Below, in pieces: positions 45,841 to 57,218 of a stretch of DNA of 64,000 nucleotides (position 1 is its first letter; the number at the start of each line of letters is the position of its first letter). The stretch is from Dolomedes plantarius (lineage: Eukaryota > Arthropoda > Arachnida > Araneae > Dolomedidae). The stretch lies in the NCBI GenBank assembly GCA_907164885.2, contig OU015492.1, forward strand, positions 197,597,460 to 197,661,459, read 5' to 3'. Position numbers and translations under genes: made by a program. The notes below the pieces were generated by a model that did no database searches, was not told where the DNA came from, and was given only the letters and a program-made list of their open reading frames with translations.

Positions 45841-46553
45841 AACTTATTTTTTCTTTCTTGGTTGCCATTGATGTTTTTTTACATTTCGCACTTTAAGCCT
45901 AACAGGTCTGTGAAAAAGCCACTGGCGAGTTTTTCTTTACAGCAAGCCCTAAAAGCCTTTGGCGAAAAAGAAACCTAGCCTAAAAAGAAACCTAGCCTTA
46001 TCCAGTTTTACCCGGTCCCTCAATTAAAGAAACCAATGATTCTCGGGGATTATGTACTAATGTCTTCATCGACAAGTGCCCCGCAATGCCAAAGAACACT
46101 TTTGTAAGCCAGCATTAGAACATCAACATTTTTGTAAAGTTCCAGATAATCAGAAGAGGATTTGCATTTGAAAGAGTGGTAGACTGAAAGAGATTGTTAA
46201 TAATCCTCTTCCGAAATGTCGCTACGACTTAGTGCACTTCGAAAGCGCGTTATCAACAACGTTACGAAAGGAAAACACATGCATGGTAAATTGATTAATC
46301 TAATCAGCAGAAAATTCCCTTGAGGTTCGCTCGGTCAAAATTGAGGTGGCAATTATATAGCTAAGAAGGACTCCGACCCTTTTTTTGCTATATAAACCGG
46401 AGCCTTGCACTTCAGCCTGAAGCCTATATGGACTTGGTCTGGAACATCCAGCCTGCGGGCATTAGAGACAACAACAATCAGAAAAAAATCTCCATAAAAG
46501 AATCACGTAATTGTATTAATGAAAGTGAAACCTGAATAGTCGCATAGTATCCG
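45841..46553. other. Spacer
   Basis: GCTATATAAACCGGAGC at about 46389 resembles a TATA box. Nothing else supports a gene. Confidence 0.3.
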
Positions 46554-46974
46554 TTTTTACCATGTTTTTATTAACTCGCTTTCTTGTTTGTGTGTGTGTT
46601 TGTCCAGTACAAATCTTGCAATCGATTTTTATCGAACTTCCCGACTAGCTAGACATTTGAAACTTTTAGAATAGCTCGGAACACGATGACAATGTATTAT
46701 TTTAATACTTTTAGCTATCTTTAAGCAGATTTGAATTCTTTTTCAGTTAATTTTGTTTTGTAGAATGGTGCAGCCATCTATCGGCCGGATCGGGAAGGAA
46801 AAGTTAAACGCAATTTCCAATTAACTTCATTTTCTTTCCAGTTGATGGGATAATTCATCAAAACATTTTTTTTAAAGTATTTATTAATACATAGAATTGT
46901 CAAGTTTATGTGATTCAACAGAAAATTTAAAAACAGGGTATATAAAAAAGTTCTTTTTATCTTGTAATTATTTC
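46554..46974 (+). repeat. Dispersed repeat R4, copy 2 of 5
   Basis: Plus orientation, full length. Its CCATCTATCGGCCGG core and AATTGTCAAG tail match the other copies. Confidence 0.75.
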
Positions 46975-47486
46975 AATATTATCTAGTAAACTTCATCGCT
47001 CTCACGCAGATTGAAAGCGGCCATCCTATCCATTTAGATATATATATCGACCGAGAGCACAGTCGACAGCAGACATCCGAGATGATAATCAAGCACGTGT
47101 ATTAAGCATCACTCTAATAAGCAACACTTCCTAATATTTTGCGTAAATGAATATTGAAATAACATCATCACAGGACAGGTTAAAAGCGACCCTAAATATA
47201 CCCGCTGTTCACCGAAAGCACAATGGACAGCAGACATCCGAGATCATCATCAATATTCTAATAAGCATACATTATCACTCCGATAAACTTCATAATAGGT
47301 GTTTCATTAATATTCAATCAGTGCCGACGCTCAAACAGATTGATTCTCTCCCACAAGTGTGCCAATTCAAGATCGTGACGCAATAGTGTACATTCGAGGA
47401 CGGCGATATTTCCCGAGTTTACGTAGATCAGATGCTCTAGCGAAGTCCAGACGTGTGCGGTAATACTGCGAGTTGTTTTAGGGAAA
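46975..47486. other. Spacer with a degenerate duplication
   Basis: Two related segments, about 47010-47120 and 47160-47280, share GACAGCAGACATCCGAGAT and CTAATAAGCA. No gene. Confidence 0.4.
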
Positions 47487-47517
47487 ATAGTCGTTGATAT
47501 CAGATATCAACGACTAT
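47487..47517. repeat. Perfect 31-nt palindrome
   Basis: Arms of 15 bp (ATAGTCGTTGATATC and its complement) around a single A. Confidence 0.9.
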
Positions 47518-47687
47518 ATCAGATATCATAGATTCTGTGGTACCATTTAATAATATTAATCTAAATGGGATACAACTGTAGAAATGCAGTTTTTTAAGCG
47601 TTTAACATTAAATCTCATTTCATACTACACACAAAAAAAAATTTCTAAAGCATAATAGTGTGAAGGAAATGCAATGATAATCAAATA

Positions 47688-48267
47688 CCGGGTGGACAAA
47701 AAGTCCGTATAAACTTTAAAAATTCATAAAAACCGGAAAAAATAACCAAAATAAAAAAAGGTTTGCAGGGTTAGCCACGCTAGGCCACGGGATTTTTTTT
47801 TTAAACAGGAAAAAACAAAAACTCAAAAACAGCCGACAGGTGGCGCTGACGTACACAAATCAAAGAAAAGATACGCAATTAACGAAACGAATACTTCTAA
47901 ATCGTTTATTACATCGGTAAGTGTTCCACATGACCCCAACCACAGGGGATAATACATTGCAGGCGAGTCACAAATCCAGCAACGGCAGAGTGCAGCAGGT
48001 CCGAATATATACAAGACACCTCTCGGTGGATCGCATCTTTCAGTTCCAACAGATTGGCTGGACCAGATAGATACAACAGGGATGATACACCTCATTGACT
48101 TGTGTACACCAGCGCCACCTGTCGGCTGTTTTTTTAGATTTTTTTTCCTGTCTTACAAAAAATCCCGTGACCTATCGATGCTAACCCTGGAAACCTTTTT
48201 TTATTTTGGTTATTTTTTCCGGTTTTTATGAATTTTTAAAGTTTGTATGAACTTTTAGCCCACCCGG
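47688..48267. mobile_element. Mariner-type MITE (580 bp), copy 2
   Basis: TIRs start CCGGGTGGACAAAAAGTCCG (left) and CCGGGTGGGCTAAAAGTTCA (right, read inward). TA flanks are at 47686-47687 and 48268-48269. On the minus strand at 48030-47930 a short frame reads YSDLLHSAVAGFVTRLQCII, resembling a transposase C-terminus. Confidence 0.8.
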
Positions 48268-48534
48268 TATTACCCATTTATATATTTATATTTTCCTACA
48301 CACATGGACATTAACGCGGTATATTTCTATATATAACCTCTGTAATCTTTGTGGATGTTTAAATATTCTTTCAAGACCTCGACATTCCTATGAGCTAAAA
48401 TAACTTAGCCTGGAATTTAACACTGACAACAGGATAAATTCTACAATGAAACGGCAAGCAAATAACAAATTAAAAGATCTGTGATTGAAATATATACTAA
48501 AGTAATGGATTGTATCCTGACATTTTACTCAATA
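48268..48534. other. Spacer
   Basis: No feature recognised. Confidence 0.3.
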
Positions 48535-48865
48535 TACACTACTGGCCAAAAGCATTGCAAGTTTGAGAAATCTAACATTTTTTCAAGAATAAACCACCCA
48601 AAATAATATTTTTTCAATGCAACTAATATTTTTTAATGTCAATATTATAAATTAGTTAAAAGACTAGATATGATTAAGTTATTGAACAAAAATGATTATT
48701 TAATTTTATAAAAAATAGCATACAAAAAATATTCAGGTTATCAGAAATCGGCACCCATTTTGGTATCCCGGAATAAATGAAATAAATAAACATTTTCAAG
48801 TTCTTCTGAGCAGAAAAGATAATAAATGAGTGCAATTGAACCGAAAAGCATTTAATATGTTGTTG

Positions 48866-49289
48866 GGCGGCTTCTAGCTTTGATCCCAACAGACACTCTT
48901 TTAGGCATGGAATCCACAAGGTTTTGCAACACTTCTTTCGGTATTTCATGGTGCCAAATATTAATTATTGTTTTCTGAATCCCTCGTTTTGTTCTGGGAT
49001 GATTTTGAGATATTTTCCTTTCAATTATACTCCTTAAATTCTCAATAGAATTTAAATCTGGCGAGTTTCCTGGCCATGGGAAAAAATTAATACCATGTTT
49101 TGCAAATTCAGCCTTAAAATAAGGAATGTTTCGATTACACTTCAGAATTGAACTCTAATGAAATTTAATTTAGTTTCAAAGTTTTTCTTGCCTTTTTCGA
49201 TGTATTGCAGGGTGGTCTTGCTGAAATACCCATTTCTGCCTTGGGAACATGTGATGAACACTAGGAAGCAATCGATACTCCAGCGCACT
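48866..49289 (-). pseudogene. Tc1-like transposase, C-terminal part
   Basis: Minus-strand reading gives CALEYRLLPSVHHMFPRQKW, VFQQDHPAIH, then PGNSPDLNSIENL, PKEVLQNLVDSMPKRV and a stop near 48870, with a frame change between. QQD and SIEN carry the second and third acidic residues of the DD34E core. It continues, across the hAT insertion, into 51493-51615. Confidence 0.75.
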
Positions 49290-49740
49290 GATATACTAGA
49301 AATGCGACATCGATGTCGATGTTTTCAAAACATCGATGTTTTGATAAAAACATCGATGTTTTAAACATCGATTTATTGAAGCCGATGTTTTTTTAACATC
49401 GATGTTTTGTGCTCGATGTTTTACGTTGTCTCGATGTTTTTTTTAATGAAAAAGTACCATAATAAAAAAAATTTACCACGTAGCATAATTTTCACACTCA
49501 ATAAATGTAAGTCTGAATTCTGAAAAGGACGAATACAAAAGGGGGAACGATTCCTTAGCAAATAGACAAATGGCAATCAACAACCAATGAACCAATCAGA
49601 GCGCTTGGAATGTTCCTGACACTCCAGAACATTCCATGGGGTTTTATTTTACAAATAGTATATACACAAGAGCAGCCATTTAAGTCTTTGTTTTGTTCTG
49701 GTTTTATATAAGTTGACGTTAATATTATTAGTATGATGCC

Positions 49741-50952
49741 TGTCATAGGGATATGACAATAATGTCACGGCCAGGAGCAGCAAAATCGAAAAATACGGGA
49801 CAAAGTAACATAATTGCGAAATGTAAGAAAGAAGCAGGGCTAAGAAGCAAATGGCCAACAATAAATCTAAGCTACTAAAGATAAAACTAGAAGATAAAAG
49901 TGCTGTAGAATGAATGGCAACGAAGAGAAGAAAAGAAGAAAGGAAGACTGAAAATTTATGACGGCTATAAAACAGAACACGTGTTTCATGATGTCGGAGC
50001 ATGGGAAAAAGTGCATGGGAAAAAAAAGGAGAATTTTATAAATCCCGCCCTCATTGCGTATTGGTGAAGAGGGGATGCAGAGGAGGCAGCCATGGACGAA
50101 TTGTGATGACATATAATAATATGGCCAATGGAATGGAGAAGAGGCGGAGCCGGTATAAATTAGAGAAAAATAATATGAAATAATATGAGGAAGCAAAAAG
50201 ACAGACAGGACACAGAGAGAGAGTTAGAAGTGAGAGTTAGAAGTTAGAGTCAGAAGTAGTAGCAACCTAACCAGTAAAATGTACGAAGTGCTCCCGATGA
50301 TGATGATATAAGCCGTGACCGATGCCAGCAGAACTGTAAGACGAATGCGCCCCATTGCCCAATGCCGTGCGCCTAGATTGACTAAAGGAGCCCTGTAATC
50401 TACCATGTGTGTATCCAGTGCCTAGAATGACTAAAGGAGCCCTGTACTCTACCGTGTGTGTATCCAGTGCCTAGAATGACTAAAGGAGCCCTGTAATCTA
50501 CCATGTGTGTATCCAGTGCCTAGAATGACTAAAGGAGCCCTGTACTCTACCGTGTGTGTATCCAGTACCAGTGATGTGTGTATGAAACGAAGTCCGTTAT
50601 AGCTCCGTGCCCGATGTCCACAACGACGAGCCAATTATCATCTGTAAAGGTACGGTCCCTTTATTTCCTCTTCATATTATACCGTCATTGCTTCTTATAG
50701 CGTAGCCTTCATTAACTTAATAAGATAGAGCGCGGTAGTGAAGTAATCAGATAATGGAAGTTAGCGAAAAATAAATGATAATTCGTATAATGAATTAATT
50801 CGAATAATGATTTTGTAGTGAATGAATTAAATGTATGTGTAGATGAAGTATGACCTGTTTTGTAGGTATGTATTATATCATATCATTTATGTTAATCAAT
50901 AAATTAATTGGTCATATAAAACCAGAGTTGTTTCCTTCATTTGGGAATCACA
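49741..50952 (+). mobile_element. LTR-like insertion (about 1.2 kb) inside the hAT element
   Basis: Starts TGTCATAGGGATATGACA and ends AATCACA. It has TATAAATT near 50153 and AATAAATTAA near 50900 in LTR-like order, and no ORF. Flanking pentamers ATGCC and ATGCT differ by one base. Plausible solo LTR, but without a second copy it stays tentative. Confidence 0.4.
50370..50565. repeat. 49-bp minisatellite, four units
   Basis: Units start TGCCTAGAATGACTAAAGGA and end GTGTGTATCCAG. Units 1 and 3 share TAATCTACCA, units 2 and 4 share TACTCTACCG, so the array is two 98-bp dimers. Confidence 0.9.
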
Positions 50953-51062
50953 ATGCTATGAAATGTACAAATTAATTATTCAGAAAATCATTGACTTATT
51001 AAAAGATACATATTAAAATATAAATAAAAATTACTAATTACCCACTAACTTTCACCGTCACC

Positions 51063-51293
51063 ATGCCTCCCAAAAGTACCGTTTGGAAATATTTTTGCAA
51101 AACCTCTCACAAATTTGCGAAATGCAATATTTGCCTTAAGTCCCTCAAATCTTCTAGCAATACCACGAATTTATCTGGACATTTGAAGGCAAAACATGGC
51201 GATATTTACAACGAGAATTTTGAAGTCATCTATGTAGCCCAAGGCAAAAGCAACCAAGTGTTTGTCATTTGTGTCAGCCCAATCAGAGAGTAA
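51063..51293 (+). CDS. BED-type zinc finger ORF of the hAT element
   Basis: A 76-residue ORF beginning MPPKSTVWKYF. It shows the BED finger layout: aromatic VWKYF, then CNIC (C-X2-C), then HLKAKH (H-X4-H), ending by residue 45. BED fingers form the N-terminal DNA-binding part of many hAT transposases. The catalytic and dimerisation domains do not follow; the frame stops at 51293. It could be the first exon of a lost transposase or a free DNA-binding peptide able to compete at the CGATGTTTT arrays. The latter is speculation. Confidence 0.65.
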   Translation: MPPKSTVWKYFCKTSHKFAKCNICLKSLKSSSNTTNLSGHLKAKHGDIYNENFEVIYVAQGKSNQVFVICVSPIRE

Positions 51294-51492
51294 AATTAAA
51301 TCCCCCTCCTCCCACGACTAACCGAAGTAACATTAATGTTAGAGATTACTAAACCAGTTTAAAAAAAATGGATGTTCTAAAACATCGATGGTTTGGGGGC
51401 GATGTTTTATTAGCATCGATGTTTTAATATTGAATATCGATGTTTCAAAACTTCGATGTTTTGTTATCGATGTCGCATCCCTATGATATACT

Positions 51493-51615
51493 GGTCACTC
51501 TTCATAGTTCCCTTACAAAATGGAGTCGTCCCTTTGACTTATATGACATACAGCCGCGCACCATTCGGCTTTCTGGGTGTTTTACTGTACGAACCAGATA
51601 GTCTGGACTCATGCA
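51493..51615 (-). pseudogene. Tc1-like transposase, middle part
   Basis: Minus-strand frame SPDYLVRTVKHPESRMVRGC then SYKSKGRLHFV is the segment between the first and second catalytic acidic residues of Tc1-like transposases. It is cut off by the hAT on one side and by the inverted 3'-end copy on the other. Confidence 0.7.
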
Positions 51616-52148
51616 AAACCTAGTGTTGCAAAACCTTGTGGAATCCATGCCTAAAAGAGTGGCTGTTGTGATCAAAGCCAGAGGCGACCCAACAACATAT
51701 TAAATGCTTTTCGGTTCAGTTGCACTCATTAATTATCTTTTCTGCTCAGAACTTGAAACTGCTTATTTATTTCATTTTGTTTCGGGGAACCAAAATTGGT
51801 GTCTATTTCTGATAACATGTACATTTTTTGTATGCTATTTTTTTATAAAATTAAGTAATTATTTTTGTTCAATAACTTAATCATATTTTGTCTTTAAACT
51901 AATTTAACATATTGGCATTAAAAAATATCAGTTGCATTGAAAAAATATTATTTTGGGGGGTTTATTCTTGAAAATATGTTAGAATTCTCAAACTTGCAAT
52001 ACTTTTGGCTAGTAGTGTACCTTATAAAATTGTACCAAAGTATGTAAAATACAATTAAAAATTATTAAACCTTGTAATCTCATGGGATATTTTCAAGCAT
52101 TCCACAAGATCGAATGTTTAATGAAATAATAGAGGAGTGATACACACA

Positions 52149-53566
52149 CACACACTGCTGGCCAATAAAATTGCAACACAAGGAAGGAAAGCAAATAACA
52201 AAACTTTACTTATTATATGTGTACAGTACAGTAGGAAGAAAGCATGATTAAATTTGTAGGCATTTTTGGGGTATACAGGTTCCGAAATTAGTACACACAG
52301 CTGCCGTCTCTGGCAGCTGTGTATACTAAAACGGCTCTAATCCGGTTAGGCATCGAGTCGAACTGGACTTGTATGACAGATACTGGTAAGTCATTCCATG
52401 CTTCTTCAAGTCTATGCCACATTTCATCAATCGTAGTGGCTGGAGAGCGGTGGTGGCCCAGTTTCTCAGCAACCCATGAACCAACTGTTTTCAACGGCTG
52501 AGATATCTGGAGAACGTGCTGGCCAGAGCAACAGTCGAACACCCTCTGTGTCGAGGTAGGTCAGGACACGACTGGAAACATGCGGTCTTGCTTTATGGTG
52601 TTGAAAGAGGACGTCTCCGAGGCCTCGAAGATAGGGCACAGCCACCGGCCTTAAGATCTGAGAAATGTAACGCTGGCTGTTCAGATTACCGACGACGCGA
52701 ACAAGAGGTGTTCGTGTCCTGTACCCAATGGCTGCCCATACCATCACACTAGGTGCAGGGCCCGTATGACGATATCGAATGCAATCAGGGCACGTGTGTT
52801 CTCCTCGGTGTCTCCAGACACGGATACGTCCATCATGATGCTGCAAGCAGAACCGGGACTAGTCTGAAAAGACGACGTGATGCCACTACTGTATCCAGTT
52901 TTGTCGCTGGGCGCTCCACTGTCGCCGCGCGTTTTCTATGCTGCAGTGTCAAGGGAAGCCGCAATAATGGTCGTCGTGCAGACAGTCCGTGCTGCTCCAG
53001 ACGTCGTCGCTCTGTCCGTGCGGATACTTGTCGTGCTGCAAACAAGCCCCTTTCCTGACTTAAGGACCTTGATTTGGCTGTGCGATCCTGCAAGTCCGAC
53101 CTGACAACATGTCTGTCTTCTCCGGCGTTAGTGGCGCGAGGTCGTTGAGATCCCGCATGGCGTTCAGTATGAACCTCCTGAACCCATCGATTCCACATTC
53201 GCATGACAGTCGTTGGATTCCGACCAATACAAGTAGTAATATCGCGGAATGAAAAACCGCACTCTCGTTAGGTCACGATCCTACCGTTATTGAATTCCGA
53301 CACGTGCTGGTAGCCGTTTCTCCTTCTTATACGAGGCATAACACGATCTTCTCACAAACATTCAAATACGATTTCCGAATGAGAAACCTGTTCGTAACTT
53401 TCCTTTTATACATAGTTTGAGATGCTGTTTCTCTCTCATGCGTCGTTCGATTGCGCTTAAATGCTAATCATTTGTATACTGCAGCATCTTCTTACTTTCA
53501 TGCAAATTTGACGTTTGTATCATCCCTCCTTCATGGTGTTGCAATTTTAATGGCCAGCAGTGTGTG
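52149..53566 (-). mobile_element. Tc1-like element (1.4 kb), dead
   Basis: TIRs CACACACTGCTGGCCAAT and ATTGGCCAGCAGTGTG-like at the two ends (31 bp, one mismatch seen: AATAAAA against ATTAAAA). The transposase lies on the minus strand. TA TSDs are obscured by adjacent CA and TATC repeats. Confidence 0.85.
52466..53204 (-). pseudogene. Tc1-like (DD34E) transposase, broken
   Basis: The N-terminal helix-turn-helix region is recognisable in one frame (53204-52833 frame and neighbours). The catalytic part is in another: SD-stop-SRFCLQHHDGRIRVWRHRGE (first Asp kept, next codon a stop), APSVMVWAAIGY, then VLFQHHKARPH where the family has FQQDNARPH, so the second catalytic Asp is lost, then PARSPDISAVENSW with the last Glu kept. 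Frameshift, stop and active-site loss make it inactive. Confidence 0.85.
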
Positions 53567-53574
53567 GGTTTATC

Positions 53575-54038
<464 letters not shown>

Positions 54039-54471
54039 TTACCATGTTTTTATTTACTTGCTTTCTTGTTTGTTTGTGTGCTTGTCCCTTACAAATCTTG
54101 CAATCGATTTTTAACTAACTTCCCGACTAGCTAGACATTTGAAACTTTTAGAATAGCTCAGAACACGATGGCAATGCATTTTTTAAATACTTTTAGCCAT
54201 CTTTAAGTAGAATTAAATTAATTTTCAGTTATTTTTAGTTAATTTTGTTTTGTAGACTGGTGTAGCCATCTATCAGCCGGAACGGGAACGAAAAGTTAAA
54301 TGCAAGTTAAATTCCAATTAACTTCATTTTCTTTCAAGTTGATGGGATAATTCATCAAAAAAATTTTAAAATAGTATTTATTAATACATAAAATTGTCAA
54401 ATTTATATGATTGAATAGAAAAATTTAAAAACCTGGTATATAAAAAGTTCTTTTTATCTTGTAATTATTTC
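54039..54471 (+). repeat. Dispersed repeat R4, copy 3 of 5
   Basis: Full length, plus orientation. Confidence 0.75.
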
Positions 54472-55850
54472 TTGAATGAGCTAACTAACCAAGGACTGCA
54501 GCATTTAGGACTTTTTTCATTTGGAAAATAAAAATAGTTATGTTTAGGATTTACCCTGAAAATCACGTTAACCCTGGTTTTACTGGACCCATCTACCGCA
54601 ACTACGAATCCTTTATTATACCGTGAATTCTTTAATTATATAATAATTCAGGGAAATGCATCCCTTAAATAATGGTAGAGATGACATTTAATATAAAGGT
54701 GTTTATATATAATTATCATATTTGCAACTTGACCAAAAATCATGATTAAATGCTGCACTGCTGCTTTAATTAGACTGGACCATAAAGATGGAAGGTTTAA
54801 ACTTTCCCCTCATTTACAGCAATGCATTAGACGACATTGTGTAAGTACATTTTGAATATACGGCATCTTTTGCATGGAAAACAAAGCTTCTTTATTTTAG
54901 TTACATATACGCAAGCAGTACTTCTGAACTTAAAAGAAAAATAATAGATATCCCTAAGTTAAATGATAAAAGCAGAAATACAGTAAATAAATACAGAGTT
55001 CGCCAGCAAATGTTTGAACCTATAAATTAAAAGTGAAACTATTTAGCATTTATTTGTTCTAAGCTGATATAAAATTTTGCCAAGAATTCCAGCGTATTTT
55101 GCTTCAATACAGTTCACTGGTATTGAGATAAATACCTACACCTGTTTCTATGATAACATTGCTATATAAATATTATATTTCTAAGTATCATTGTTTCCTT
55201 CAGTGATCTCTACAGATAGATACAAAATTGGGAGTCTTATCCCAAGAACATATAAGCTCGATAAAATAGATCAATCCTTTTTTTAAGTGATAGAGCAAGA
55301 TGTGTAGGATTAAGAAAACATAAAGTTCAAGTATATTTCTATTAGATTCAAAACTGGGCATTTCTGCACATACAATGAAGAAAGATTCAGGTTTATTTTT
55401 CTAATGACAGATGGTTCTGAATGACTGATATAAAAGCTGCGCCTTATAATGCCCGAAAATAGTAATGGGATTTACTGTTAGCAAAAGACAACTGTATGTG
55501 CTAGTATTCAGTGATATTTTCGACATCCTCAACTTAGATTTATTGGAGTTTGATAGGAATGTATGAAAGAGAATTAAGTCCATTATCGTAGCCAAAGCGA
55601 GTTCTGTAACTTTCTCCAGTTAATTAAAGAAAAACATGTGAATTTTTTTCCATGTTTACAATTTACTAAATTATATTTACAGGTAGGAAACAAAACTACA
55701 TATATAGGAACTTTAACGACAACAGGAGAATATTTTATCTTTTTTGATCCGATAGCAATCACTCTTAATTGGACTGACTACGATTCTTAAAAAGCGAGAG
55801 ATCACACTCTCACTTCGATTGCCTTCAAATATAACCCGGACAACTGGATA
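54472..55850. other. Spacer, no gene recognised
   Basis: About 1.4 kb without repeats I could identify. One of the longer stretches that may be unique host DNA. Confidence 0.35.
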
Positions 55851-56428
55851 TGTTATCACTAGAGTTGCCACCAAAAGTTACAAGTACAGCGGGGTCTGTC
55901 CGCACCGGAGTTACCCTCCAACCCAACCCCCGGTCCTCAAACAGCTTGGTGTCTACACAGGCTATATTTACACCATTCTCTCTCTCTAAGGGTCAGAACA
56001 TATAAAAAATCAAAAAGTCTTTATTTATTTGTGTTCATGTCATAAACTTTCTACTCTCTAGCCAGTACTACTTATACTCAGCTGTTAAATAGCGGAGTAA
56101 CTGCTTTCGAGGAAAAAACTCCATAGTTTTAGAACGCCCGGAAATCAATTTTTCTATCCTTTCAACTTTTCTATAATGTTTATATCCTCTCTACTTTCGC
56201 TATAATTTGCTAGAGTACTCAGCGTCAGAGGGCTTGACCCAGGCAACGCAATTCCCCCCCTCATTCCTATTAGTCTTATTGGTCTGAGGGTCAGTTCGCC
56301 TTTCCCTCTCCCATGCTCGAACTCCCCGTGGGGGTGAGGGGTTGAAGCTCAGCTGTGTCCAAGTGGGTCATAAGTCACCCCACCTAATTAAGAGCTCAGA
56401 AGAGTGATGTGGTTCTCGTGACGTTACA
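55851..56428 (-). mobile_element. Possible solo LTR, GC-richer than surroundings
   Basis: In minus sense it starts TGTAACGTCACGAGAAC, has AATAAATAAA near 56030, and ends with GGTGGCAACTCTAGTGATAA then CA, like many arthropod gypsy LTRs. No TSD and no partner. ACAGTCCC at 56426 recurs inverted as GGGACTGT at 56462. Confidence 0.35.
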
Positions 56429-56769
56429 GTCCCTTTTATAAGCTTAGAGGGTAAAAGTAATGGGACTGTACCCTTACACCTATGTAATTATCGTCTATCA
56501 TATTTTAGCTTACAATGGTCCTGAATGTCATGTGCAACTCTTACATATACAATCAATAATTGTAGTAGTCTCTTACGTTTATGAATGATCTCTATAGCAA
56601 TGACGCCAGTATGTCAAATGCTGCGGTAAACTTTCATTCTCGAAAAAAAAAACCCTCTGCGATTGACTAAAAGAATTCATGTCTGAACTGTCCCCATGAT
56701 AGAGAAAACTTTTAATTTAAATTTTAGCTATAAATTTTCCAGAAAATCACTCATCAATGTATGCTTATT
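56429..56769. other. Spacer
   Basis: No feature recognised. Confidence 0.3.
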
Positions 56770-57218
56770 TTTTACCATGTTTTCATTAACTTGCTTTCTT
56801 GTTTGTGTGTTTGTTTGTGTGTGTGTTTGTCAAGTACAAATCTTGCAATCGATTTTGAACTATCGACTTCCCGACTAGCTAGACATTTGAAACTTTTAGA
56901 ATAGCTCAGAATACGATGACAATGCATTTTTTTAATACTTTTAGCCCTCTTTAAGCAGAATTAAATTAATTTTAAGTTATTTTCAGTTAATTTTGCTTTG
57001 TAGACTGGTGCAGCCATCTATTGGTCGGAACGGGAAAAAAAGTTAAATGCAAGTTGACTTCCAATTAACTTCATTTTCTTTCAAGTTGATGGGAAAATTC
57101 ATCAAAAAGAATTTTAAAAAAGTATTTATTAATACATAGAATTGTCAAGTTTGTATGATTCAACAGAAAATTTAAAAACATGGTATACAAAAAGTTCTTT
57201 TTATCTTGTAATTATTTC
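56770..57218 (+). repeat. Dispersed repeat R4, copy 4 of 5
   Basis: Full length, plus orientation, with an expanded (TG)n near the start. Confidence 0.75.

Larger units (their letters stand above)
49298..51484 (+). mobile_element. hAT-type element (non-autonomous, 2.19 kb) with 8-bp TSD
   Basis: GATATACT flanks it at 49290-49297 and 51485-51492. Termini share ATGCGACATCGAT. Both ends carry arrays of CGATGTTTT (seven exact copies on the left, 49318-49442; three exact plus one variant on the right, 51398-51462). A BED finger ORF lies near the right end. No hAT catalytic domain remains, and an LTR-like block fills the middle. Confidence 0.8.
48537..52017 (-). mobile_element. Tc1-like element with inverted 3'-end duplication, split by hAT
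   Basis: Ends CACTACTGGCCAAAAG and its near complement (CTTTTGGCTAGTAGTG), flanked by TA at 48535-48536 and 52018-52019. Left arm 48537-48933 and right arm 51622-52017 are inverted repeats of about 396 bp, each encoding the transposase C-terminus (LQNLV(D/E)SMPKRV). The rest is minus-strand transposase interrupted by the hAT insertion 49298-51484. The 5' half of the transposon is missing. Confidence 0.85.

Noticed and set aside
46380..46470. Promoter at GCTATATAAACCGGAGC
   Set aside because: A TATA-like match alone; no downstream exon, LTR boundary or second copy supports it.
50370..50565. CRISPR-like array
   Set aside because: Units are contiguous with no spacers and the genome is eukaryotic; it is a minisatellite.
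52516..53104. Arg/Ser-rich ORFs on the plus strand
   Set aside because: Antisense shadows of the GC-richer Tc1-like transposase.
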